21,536 nt of DNA from CAZVYN01 sp964631125 (GTDB lineage: Bacteria > Eisenbacteria > RBG-16-71-46 > CAIMUX01). The stretch is from assembly GCA_964631125.1 (NCBI GenBank), contig CAZVYN010000070.1, positions 1 through 21,536 of the forward strand, read 5' to 3'. Within the stretch, counting starts at the first letter, position 1. Every line of letters begins with the position of its first letter. Under the pieces are notes generated by a model. It ran no database searches. It had not been told where the DNA came from and worked only from the letters and a program-made list of their open reading frames with translations. Position numbers and translations under genes: made by a program. This document shows, piece by piece, positions 1 to 7,759 of this stretch.

Positions 1-684
1 GAGGCGGTCAAACCGCGCGTTCCGTTCCGTGAGACGATCCGAGGAACCGCCGACGTCGCGCACCGTCACAAGAAGCAGACGGGCGGCCGCGGTCAGTTCG
101 CCGATGTCGCCATCAAGGTCGAGCCGATGCCGCGCGGCGGCGGTTACGTCTTCGCCAACGAGATCGTCGGCGGCGTCATCCCGACCAAGTTCATCCCGGC
201 GGTCGAGAAGGGAATCAAAGAGACGATGGACGAGGGGCCGCTGGCGGGCTATCCGGTCGTCGACTTCAAGGTTCGGCTGCACTTCGGGAGCTACCACGAC
301 GTCGACTCTTCGGAAATGGCGTTCAAAATCGCCGGCTCGATGGCGCTGAAGAAGGGGCTGGAGGAGGCGAAGCCGGTGCTGTTGGAGCCGATCTCGCTGG
401 TCACGATCACCGTCCCCGACGAGTTCATGGGCGACGTGATGGGCGATCTCTCCAGCCGGCGCGGCAAGATCCAGGGGATGGAGCCGGACGGCAAGGTGCA
501 GCGGATCAAGGCGTCGGTGCCGCAGGTCGAGTTGTACCGATATTCGACGACTCTCCGGTCGCTGACGCAGGGCCGGGCCCGATACTTCGCGGAATTCTCG
601 CACTACGACGAGGTTCCACGGGACGCCGCCGACAGATTGATCGAGGAATTGAGGAAGGAACGAGCGCAGGCCGATACGGCCTGA
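1..684 (+). CDS. fusA: Elongation factor G, C-terminal part (partial at window start)
   Basis: The first base lies inside an open frame that runs to TGA at 682-684, giving the last 227 residues of an EF-G family translational GTPase. EF-G moves tRNAs and mRNA through the ribosome and helps recycle it. The fragment covers domain IV, with the H-K-K-Q-T-G-G-R-G-Q-F motif near residues 23-33, and domain V, with V-L-L-E-P-I-S, G-D-L-S-S-R-R-G and L-R-S-L-T-Q-G-R. The GTPase domain lies outside the window. Features such as I-Q-G-M-E and Y-R-Y-S-T resemble the EF-G-like (EF-G2) subgroup as much as the main EF-G, so which paralogue this is cannot be settled here. It is followed by yebC after 28 bases, so the two are probably co-transcribed. 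Family assignment is very secure; subgroup is uncertain. Confidence 0.95.
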   Translation, partial: EAVKPRVPFRETIRGTADVAHRHKKQTGGRGQFADVAIKVEPMPRGGGYVFANEIVGGVIPTKFIPAVEKGIKETMDEGPLAGYPVVDFKVRLHFGSYHDVDSSEMAFKIAGSMALKKGLEEAKPVLLEPISLVTITVPDEFMGDVMGDLSSRRGKIQGMEPDGKVQRIKASVPQVELYRYSTTLRSLTQGRARYFAEFSHYDEVPRDAADRLIEELRKERAQADTA

Positions 685-712
685 TCTCGCTAGACCCCCG
701 AAAGGGAGCAGC

Positions 713-1483
713 ATGAGCGGACATTCCAAATGGGCGACGATCAAGCGGAAGAAGGGCAAGACCGACGCGGAGCGGGGTCGGATCTTCACGAAGTTGATCA
801 AGGACATCACCCTCGCGGCGCGTGACGGCGGCGGAGATGCGAACGGCAATCCTCGGCTGCGCACGGCGGTCCTCGCGGCCAAGGGCGCGAACATGCCGGC
901 GGCGAACATCGACCGCGCGATCAAGAAGGGCACCGGTGATCTGCCCGGCCAGCGCTACGAGGAGCACACCTACGAGGGGTACGGCCCCAACGGCGTGGCT
1001 ATCTTCTTGGAGGTCATGACCGACAACAAGAATCGGACGACCTCGGAGCTTCGCCACATCCTCTCGAAGGCCGGCGGCAGCATGGGCGAAGGCGGCTGCG
1101 TCGCCTGGATGTTCGATCAGAAGGGGTACATCACGATCGATCGCACGGTGCTGACCGCCGACAAGTTGCCCGAGGACAAACTGCTGGAAACCGCGCTAGA
1201 GCTGGGCGCCGACGATGTGAACACCGAGGACCCCGAGACCTACGAGATCTATACGCTGGCGACCGAGCTGAACCTGGTCTTGAAGGGGCTGGAGGCCGCG
1301 GGCATCACGAGCCAGAGCGCCGAGTTGATCCGTGAGCCGACCAACACGATCCAACTCGAGGAGCAGAAGGATGCGGAGCAGATCCTGAAGCTGATGGAAA
1401 CGCTCGAAGACCACGACGACGTGCAGAAGGTCTGGATGAACTTCGACATCCCGGCCGAGCTGATGGAGAAGTTGGATCGCTAG
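713..1483 (+). CDS. yebC: YebC/PmpR family (TACO1-like) protein
   Basis: 256 residues, close to the usual 240-250 of the family. The N-terminus carries the diagnostic G-H-S-K-W-A-T-I-K-R-K-K and R-I-F-T-K-L-I motifs. The middle has N-x-P-A-A-N-I-D-R-A-I-K-K-G and the glycine-rich G-S-M-G-E-G-G-C-V-A-W-M-F segment. Family members have been described as DNA-binding regulators (PmpR) and as ribosome-associated factors that ease translation of proline-rich stretches (the mitochondrial TACO1 relative). The sequence does not say which role applies here. The ATG is preceded by an AAGGGAG ribosome binding site at good spacing. The next gene, ruvC, starts 22 bases after the TAG stop; the yebC-ruvC pairing is widely conserved in bacteria. 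Confidence 0.97.
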   Translation: MSGHSKWATIKRKKGKTDAERGRIFTKLIKDITLAARDGGGDANGNPRLRTAVLAAKGANMPAANIDRAIKKGTGDLPGQRYEEHTYEGYGPNGVAIFLEVMTDNKNRTTSELRHILSKAGGSMGEGGCVAWMFDQKGYITIDRTVLTADKLPEDKLLETALELGADDVNTEDPETYEIYTLATELNLVLKGLEAAGITSQSAELIREPTNTIQLEEQKDAEQILKLMETLEDHDDVQKVWMNFDIPAELMEKLDR

Positions 1484-1505
1484 AGCCAAGGAAAGGCCCC
1501 GTCCC

Positions 1506-2015
1506 ATGACCGTGCTGGGCCTCGATCCCGGCTCCCGCTTCCTCGGCTACGGCCTCATCGAAACCGACGGCGTGCGCGTCTCGTGGCAGGCGAGCGGCGT
1601 CATCCGTCTCGACGCTCGCGCGCTCCTTCCCGCCCGACTCGCCGCCGCGCACAGCGAGGTGCGCCGTCTGCTCGCGTTGCATCGTCCCGCCCATGTCGTG
1701 CTCGAGGACGGCTTCGTCGCTCGCGGCGTGCGCGCCGCGATCGTCCTGGGGCAGGTGCGCGGAGTGCTGTTGCTCGCGGCCGAGCAAGAAGGTATCCCGT
1801 CGATCGAGATCGCGCCGCGCGCTGTCAAGTTGGCGGCGGCCGGAAATGGCGGCGCCGCCAAGCAGCAGGTGCAGGCAATGCTCCCGCGTCTGCTCGCGCG
1901 ATGTCCGGCCACGCTGCAAGTCGACGAGGCGGACGCCCTGGCGGTGGCTTGGAGTGGGGCGACCGAACTCCGTCGCCGCGAGTTGATCGCGGCCGCGACC
2001 GGACCTCGCGCGTGA
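1506..2015 (+). CDS. ruvC: Holliday junction endonuclease RuvC
   Basis: 169 residues, a normal RuvC length. RuvC resolves Holliday junctions by paired symmetric nicks, working with the RuvAB branch-migration motor. The RNase H-like fold is recognisable: G-L-D-P-G-S at 5-10 with catalytic Asp7, Glu67 in V-L-E-D-G-F, and Asp140 and Asp143 in V-D-E-A-D-A-L-A-V-A. All four acidic catalytic positions are present, so the enzyme should be active. The start has an AAGGAAAGG-type ribosome binding site upstream. The TGA stop overlaps the GTG start of ruvA (GTGA at 2012-2015), indicating translational coupling. The C-terminus is short but complete. Confidence 0.96.
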   Translation: MTVLGLDPGSRFLGYGLIETDGVRVSWQASGVIRLDARALLPARLAAAHSEVRRLLALHRPAHVVLEDGFVARGVRAAIVLGQVRGVLLLAAEQEGIPSIEIAPRAVKLAAAGNGGAAKQQVQAMLPRLLARCPATLQVDEADALAVAWSGATELRRRELIAAATGPRA

Positions 2016-2635
2016 TCGAACGGATCGAAGGCCGACTGATGCGCCGTTCGGCCACGACCGTGGTCCTGGCGGCGGGCGATTGGTGGCTCGAACTGCACGT
2101 CCCCTCGACCGATCCCGCGCGCATCGGCGCGGACGGCGATCCGATCGCACTCTGGACCCACCTCATCTGGAAGGACGACGGCCCGACGCTCTGCGGCTTC
2201 GCAGACCCCGCCGAGCGCACCCTCTTTCGACTCTTGCTCCAAGTGCAGGGAGTCGGGACGCGGATCGCGCTGGCCATGTTGGGACGACTGACGCCGGGAG
2301 AACTGGTCCACGCGCTGCGCACGCGATCGGCGGCGTCACTCACGGCCGTGACGGGAGTCGGCGCCAAGTTGGCGGGGCGGATCCTGGTGGAGCTCGGCCC
2401 GAAGGCGGATCGAAGCGAACTCGGTCCCGAAGAGAGCGTCGCCGAGGTCGCCGCCCGAACGCCGGGCGAGGATGACGCCGTCCGAGCGCTCGGCGCGCTC
2501 GGCTATCCCTCGCGCGAAGGGGCGCTCGTCGTGGCCGAAATCCGTCGACTCGAACCGAATCTGCCGCTCGACGAGACATTGCGACGCGCGCTTCGCCACC
2601 TCGGGCGAGGCGGTGGCGCCATCGGCGCCATCTGA
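2012..2635 (+). CDS. ruvA: Holliday junction DNA helicase subunit RuvA
   Basis: 207 residues from a GTG start; family members are usually 190-205. RuvA forms the tetrameric platform that holds the four-way junction flat and loads RuvB hexamers. The product begins M-I-E-R-I-E-G-R-L, matching the OB-fold start of RuvA. It has two helix-hairpin-helix motifs (L-Q-V-Q-G-V-G around 76-82 and T-A-V-T-G-V-G-A-K-L-A-G around 111-122) and a C-terminal RuvB-contacting domain (A-V-R-A-L-G-A-L-G-Y at 156-165). The open frame extends far upstream, but the GTG at 2012 is chosen because it gives the canonical N-terminus and the GTGA overlap with ruvC. The last codons contain a direct repeat of GGCGCCATC, encoding a G-A-I-G-A-I tail. 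RuvB is not next door but about 13.5 kb downstream. Confidence 0.95.
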   Translation: MIERIEGRLMRRSATTVVLAAGDWWLELHVPSTDPARIGADGDPIALWTHLIWKDDGPTLCGFADPAERTLFRLLLQVQGVGTRIALAMLGRLTPGELVHALRTRSAASLTAVTGVGAKLAGRILVELGPKADRSELGPEESVAEVAARTPGEDDAVRALGALGYPSREGALVVAEIRRLEPNLPLDETLRRALRHLGRGGGAIGAI

Positions 2636-2641
2636 AGCCGC

Positions 2642-2672
2642 TTGACGGGCGCCGTTGCTCCGGGCCGATACT
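2642..2672 (+). promoter_or_regulatory. Candidate sigma-70-type promoter for the secreted-protein pseudogene
   Basis: TTGACG at 2642-2647 is followed after 18-19 bases by CGATACT at 2666-2672, a reasonable -35/-10 pair directly after the ruvA stop. Transcription would start about 165 bases upstream of the ATG at 2848, leaving a long leader. The leader contains an AAGGCC (2731-2736) / GGCCTT (2765-2770) inverted repeat but no structure I can name. The rest of the 2636-2847 gap shows nothing else except the GAGGAG ribosome binding site at 2836-2841. Assignment is by consensus similarity only. Confidence 0.4.
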
Positions 2673-2847
2673 CCTTCGCCAGTGTTTACGGCCCACCCAG
2701 TGGTCCCGCTCCACATCCCCCCTCCTCAGGAAGGCCACGGCGTGTCGTTTCCGAGCGATCGCGGGGCCTTGGAGAACACGCGATTGGCGCCCGGCTCGTC
2801 TCGCTCTCCAGCGCGGGGACCGCCAGCCCCTTCTCGAGGAGTGAACG

Positions 2848-5800
2848 ATGATCAAGGCCCCCGCACGCGCCCTGCTGACCGTGGCGATCACCCTATTGCT
2901 CACACCCGAAGTCACGCCCGCCCGCTCGGCTTTGGATCAGCGTCTCGACTACGACATCCCGCTCGGCGTTCCCGGGTCGTCGAGCTACGAGCGCGACCTT
3001 CCCGTGCGAGCGCTGGGTGGCGGCGCACGCGCCGACACGATCTCCTTCGGCTACTTCACCATCCTCGGAGGGAACAAGTACGCCGTGGAAGGCGGCATGT
3101 GGACCTGGGACCACGGCGCCTCCGACTCGATGGAAGGGTGGTACGCGAGAGATCTCAGCGCCGATGACGGGACGTACTTCCGCCGGATCGACGCCGACGC
3201 CTGGATCGGTCATGACAACCAGGTCGCCGCCCCGCTCATCTCGGGCGCCGGCAGCGCGTGGGTTGGCCTCTTCGAGGACGAAGCCGACGCTCTCTGCTGG
3301 GAGGACGGCCTCGGCTACGGCGATGGATGGCGCCAGTGCTGGGAGTCCCCACTCCTCACGTACGACGGCAGCGGCGACGTGCAGCTCTCTTTCGATTACT
3401 TCAACAGCACCGAAGCCGACTTCGACTACACGAGGGTGTTGGTTCGGCTGGCGAGCGGAGCGGAGTTCTCGCTCAACGGCGCCGGCTTCGACGGCGAGAT
3501 CGGCGACCCCGCCTCGAGCGTCTACGCGACCTTCGCGCAACCGATCCTTACGACTACCAGTCCGACGCCCAGGGCTGGACCGCCAGCGTCTGCAGCCAGG
3601 TCAGCGCGTTCACCGGCATCGCCGACCTCTCGGAGTACGTGATCGCCGACAACTGCGCCTGCGGTCTCAGCGGCAACGTCTTGGAGTTCCATGACGACGA
3701 GCCGTCCCCCGGCCACCCCGAGGGCCAACACGTCATGATCTACTCGCCCCCGGCCGACAAGTCGGCGCTCTCGCCCTCGATCAACCACATCTTCGCCGAG
3801 TACGACATATACGCCGATCTTCCGCTCGCGAATGGAGTCTTGTATCGCCCGGGCTGGAGCTTCTACCCGTACATCTGCCCTCAGACCGGCGAGTCGATCT
3901 GGTCCACTCGCGTCGACCGTTCGCAGTTCTACTTGGTCCCCGAGCCGGGCTGCTCCCGCGAAGTCGAGTCCGCCACCTCCTTCGGCGTCCCGGCCGACTG
4001 CGACCTCATCAGCCTGGTCTACGAAGTCTAGGCGTCGTGCGACGCCTTCAGCATCGCGCCGACCAACTGCTCGGGAATCACGAACTTCTCACCGCTGATC
4101 GACAATGTGCAGATCCGCATGACGGAAGTCCCGGCAGCGCCGCCGGTCGCTTTCGACCCTGGGACCTACTTCAGCGACGGGTTCGGGCAGGGCGTCGGTC
4201 TCTCGCCGACCAACGCTGGGAATGCCGACATCGTCTACGACCGCAGTCTCGGTTCGGAGAATCCTTCCCGCCTGGGCGACTCGCTCTTGGTGGTAGGACC
4301 GGTTTCCGGACCCGCCTGGGACGCGAAGCTCTGGTGGCGCATCCGCCGCGAGGGCCCATCCCAAGGCGCGATCCCGAACTACAACTCCTGGAAGACGAAC
4401 GTTGCCGACGGACTCTCGATCGTCGGACCCGCCGGTCAGTTCACCTACGGTCAGATGGACTCCGCGCAGTCGGGCTCGGTCGCGTTGAAGGCAAAGAGGA
4501 TCTCGGAGTTCAGGGAGAACGACGACGACTTCGCCGGAGAGTTCACCAACAACAACGAGATGATCCGCGATGGGGTACTGGCGCCCGGAACGCAGATCCA
4601 GTACTTCGTCACGAGCAACTTCGCCGCGAATCCAACCGAGTATTTCTACCGGCCGGACACGACGGGAGGGAACTACCTCGAGTTCGAGATCTTGCCGAGC
4701 TACCGGCTGGATGGCGGGGTGTCGAAGTTCCCGTGCATACTCACGATCGACACCAACTCCGGAGATCAGTTCTTCGTCGAGCACGCGCTCAACGTCGTGC
4801 TGAACGGCGCCGCGCCGGGCGTTCCGATCCCGAATCCGACTCGGTGGGACCGGTATGACTATGCCGACGCGTCCTCGAGTTGGAACGCGTCGTTCTCTCG
4901 CACGATCGGGGGGAACAACGGGGCGCCACTCCTGCAGATCCTCAGCTATCGCCAAATAATCTTCTACGTCGGCGACGCTGCACCGGGGTCTCTCGAGACG
5001 GGTGACTTCACGCTCCTCTCGGATTGGCTCTTGGCCAACTGGTGCCAAAGCGACCGACAGGGGTTGATCGCGAACGGCGACAACCTGGCCCACCTCCTGA
5101 CCACAAAACACCCCGCGTTCTTGCACAACGAGCTGGGAGCGACCTTCCAGTGCGGCGCGTATCACGACGCCTCGTGCGGGCCCGCCGCTGGGGACGAGAG
5201 CAACTGTGTCCGGATCAACAATGCCGCAGGATCTCAGTTCACGCCGGCGATCGCCTACGACGCGTGGGGCAATGGGTGTCCAGAAAGTTTCGCGTTCGAT
5301 GTTCTCGGGACAGCGAACGGCGGGATCGGAAACCGCGTCTTCAACGACTACGATGGCGGCGGCGTCAACACAAACTACGCCCAGATCGTCAAGACAGTGA
5401 CGGGCGCCGGAACCGGCAACTATCGCTCGATTCTCGACGGAGTCTCGTACGGCCACCTCTCTGAGCGCGATGGGACCGAGGAGTGTGTCGGGGACTCCGC
5501 TCACATCGTCACTGCAATCTCGAGAGAGATCAGCCAGGGATTGCAGTGGATCTTCACCGGGGGCGGAGAGATTCCCAACCTCTGTATCCCCAGTTGTACC
5601 AAGGTCAGCGGAGTCGACGAAGTAGCCGATGGCGGCGCGCGGAGTACCCGCCTCTTCCAGAACCACCCGAATCCGTTCAATCCGCGGACGACGATCAAGT
5701 ACTCGCTGGCCGCCGCGGGTCCGGTTGAGTTGCTCATCTACGACGTCAACGGAAGGAAAGTGCGGACGCTGGTGGACGGGCCGATGACGCCGGACACAAG

Positions 5801-5878
5801 GTCGGGTCGGGCGTCTATTGGAGTCAGCTCGCGGCGGGGGAGTATCGGTCGAACAGGAAGATGGTGATTCTGAAGTGA
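2848..5878 (+). pseudogene. Large secreted protein with FlgD-like/type A sorting tail, disrupted by several lesions
   Basis: Begins with ATG 2848 after a GAGGAG ribosome binding site and a signal peptide (M-I-K-A-P, hydrophobic core, then A-R-S-A). The frame runs until about 3540, where coherent sequence (Y-D-Y-Q-S-D-A-Q-G-W) continues in the -1 frame, as if one base were lost. An in-frame TAG at 4029-4031 follows, after which the same frame continues as A-S-C-D-A-F-S-I-A and stays open to the C-terminal tail. The tail has N-H-P-N-P-F-N-P and G-R-K-V-R-T-L-V-D-G, then shifts frame again near 5790. It ends V-G-S-G-V-Y-W through R-K-M-V-I-L-K with TGA at 5876-5878. About a dozen residues expected between G-H-K-V and G-S-G-V-Y-W (the W-D-G-R-D strand) are missing. 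The body, roughly 1000 residues, matches no enzyme I recognise and is rich in D, G, S, N and scattered Cys, typical of exported proteins. Four lesions in one gene, while its neighbours are intact, argue for real decay, though assembly errors are possible. Confidence 0.8.
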
Positions 5879-5900
5879 GGGGGCTTCGTCGGGGGATGGC

Positions 5901-5919
5901 GCGGCGACCGGGTCGCCGC
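5901..5919. terminator. Candidate bidirectional hairpin between convergent genes
   Basis: A perfect inverted repeat, GCGGCGACC-G-GGTCGCCGC, lies between the end of the + strand pseudogene (5878) and the stop of the - strand ABC transporter (TAG at 5921-5923). It could fold on either strand with a small loop. No T-tract follows on either strand, so it is not a textbook intrinsic terminator, but its position between converging genes fits that role. Confidence 0.5.
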
Positions 5920-5920
5920 A

Positions 5921-7759
5921 CTATACATACTCCAATTCGAAGTACTTCGCGTAGATCCCGCCCTTGGCCAGCAGTTCGTCGTGAGAGCCCTCTTCCACCA
6001 GTTTTCCGCGGTGCATCACGAGGATGCGATCGGCGTGGCGGATAGTCGAGAGCCGGTGGGCGATGACGAGGCTGGTGCGGCCCTGCAACAGGGTGGCGAG
6101 AGCGCGCTGGATATGCTGCTCGGTCTCGGTATCGACGCTGGACGTCGCTTCGTCGAGCACCAAGATGGGCGGATCGAAGGCGAGGACACGCGCGAAGGCC
6201 AGGAGTTGGCGTTGACCGACGGAGAGACGCTGGCCGCGCTCGCCTAGATCGGCGTCCAGATCGCCGCCCATTTGTTCGACGATCGCCTCCGCGCCGACCG
6301 CTGCGATGGCGGCGCGCACGCGCTCCTCCGGCTGACCGGCGCGTAGGCCCACGTTCAGGCGGATGCCGCCGCCCCAGAGGAAGACGTCTTGGGCGACCAG
6401 GCCGATGCGGCGACGGAGCGGATCCAGCGGCCATGCGCGGACGTCGCGACCGTCGATGAGGACCGCGCCCGACGAGACGTCGTGGAAGCGGAGCGCGAGC
6501 CCGACCAAGGTCGACTTGCCGGCCCCGGTGTGTCCGACGACGGCGACCGATTCGCCGCGCTGGACCGAGAAGGAGACGCCACGCAGCACCTCCTCGTCGG
6601 GGACGTAGGAAAAGCGAACATCGTGGAACTCGATCGCGGGGGCGTCGGCGACGATTGGCGCATCCGCAGCGCCCGACGCATTCGCACCGAGCTCGCGGGG
6701 CGAAACGATGCGCGGCTCGCGGTCCAACAGCTCGAAGATGCGCTCGGAGGCGACCATGGCCCCCTGCAGGATGTTGTACCGCTCCGAGAGATCGCGAATC
6801 GGGCGGAAGAAGCGCTCGCTGTACTGGATGAAGGCCACGAGTGAACCGAGCGTGAGCGCCTGCTGCACCACCTCGCCGCCGCCGTACCAGAGAATGAGCG
6901 CGACCGCGAGCACTTCGAGGAATTCGACCCCAGGAAAATAGAGCGAGTAGGCGCGGACCGAGAGCAGGAAAGCGTCACGGTGCGAGGCGTTGCGGGCGTC
7001 GAACTGCGAGCGCTGCCGGGCCTGGCGATCGAAGAGGTGGACCAAGGCGACGCCGGTCACATTCTCCTGCAGGAACGCATTGATGGCCGCGATCCGGATG
7101 CGGGTGAGGCCGTAGGCGTAGCGGACCTTGGCCCGGAAGATCATCGTGATGCCGAAGAGCACCGGCACGACCGTCAAAGTGACGAGCGCGAGACGCCAGT
7201 CGAGGACGAAGAGGACGGCGGTGATGCCGATCAGCGTGAGCAGGTCACCGAAGATCGAGACGAGCCCCGACGTGAATAGTTCGTTCAGCGTCTCCACGTC
7301 GCCGGTCAGCCGGGTCATGATCCGCCCGGTCGGATTGCGGTCGAAGTAGGAGATGTCGAGCCGCTGCAGGTGCGCGAAGAGACGCGTCCGCAGGTCGTGC
7401 ATGATCGACTGCCCGATGCGTTGCGTGAGGACGCCCTGCCCGTAGCGCAACACGAAAACCGCCGCGAGCAGCCCCAGGTAGAGAAGCGAGATGCGGATCA
7501 ATCCCGGCAGATTGCCCGGCCGAACGTAGTCGTCGATCGCGCGCATGGTCAGGATCGGGAAGAGCAACTCGGCCGCCGAGAGCACCAAGAGCAACAAGAT
7601 CGCGAAGATGAGCGAGTTGCGATAGGGCTTGGCGAAGACGAGCAGGCGCCACAGGAGCGCGCGATCGAGCTTCGGCTCCTGGAGCAGCTCCGCTTCTTCG
7701 GAGCGTTGGCTGGAGGGCTTCTGAGGCGCTTCGCGGCGCGTGGGCTCAGTCGCCGACAT
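5921..7759 (-). CDS. ABC exporter, half-transporter with catalytic Walker B and degenerate signature (subunit 2)
   Basis: 612 residues: an N-terminal cytosolic stretch, six membrane helices in about 40-310 (type I exporter fold), then a nucleotide-binding domain. NBD motifs: Walker A G-H-T-G-A-G-K-S-T (409-417), Q-loop Gln457, signature L-S-V-G-Q (512-516), Walker B I-L-V-L-D-E (532-537) with catalytic Glu537, and H-loop His568. The signature has Val in place of the first Gly of LSGGQ, so this half supplies a degraded signature but an intact Walker B. With its partner just upstream it should form a heterodimeric multidrug/lipid-type exporter (TM287/288, BmrCD, LmrCD class). ATG at 7757-7759 has GGAGG six bases upstream and overlaps the partner's end by 14 bases, so the two are translationally coupled. 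The substrate cannot be predicted from sequence. Confidence 0.93.
   Translation of the reverse strand: MSATEPTRREAPQKPSSQRSEEAELLQEPKLDRALLWRLLVFAKPYRNSLIFAILLLLVLSAAELLFPILTMRAIDDYVRPGNLPGLIRISLLYLGLLAAVFVLRYGQGVLTQRIGQSIMHDLRTRLFAHLQRLDISYFDRNPTGRIMTRLTGDVETLNELFTSGLVSIFGDLLTLIGITAVLFVLDWRLALVTLTVVPVLFGITMIFRAKVRYAYGLTRIRIAAINAFLQENVTGVALVHLFDRQARQRSQFDARNASHRDAFLLSVRAYSLYFPGVEFLEVLAVALILWYGGGEVVQQALTLGSLVAFIQYSERFFRPIRDLSERYNILQGAMVASERIFELLDREPRIVSPRELGANASGAADAPIVADAPAIEFHDVRFSYVPDEEVLRGVSFSVQRGESVAVVGHTGAGKSTLVGLALRFHDVSSGAVLIDGRDVRAWPLDPLRRRIGLVAQDVFLWGGGIRLNVGLRAGQPEERVRAAIAAVGAEAIVEQMGGDLDADLGERGQRLSVGQRQLLAFARVLAFDPPILVLDEATSSVDTETEQHIQRALATLLQGRTSLVIAHRLSTIRHADRILVMHRGKLVEEGSHDELLAKGGIYAKYFELEYV

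Noticed and set aside
3534..3552. Programmed -1 frameshift in the secreted-protein gene
   Set aside because: No slippery heptamer or downstream stimulatory structure is evident, and three more lesions follow, so decay or sequencing error is simpler.
4089..6434. 781-codon open frame on the - strand
   Set aside because: It is antisense to the pseudogene and partly out of frame with the real ABC gene; composition is Arg/Pro/Ala-rich low complexity without a domain. Typical shadow in GC-rich DNA.
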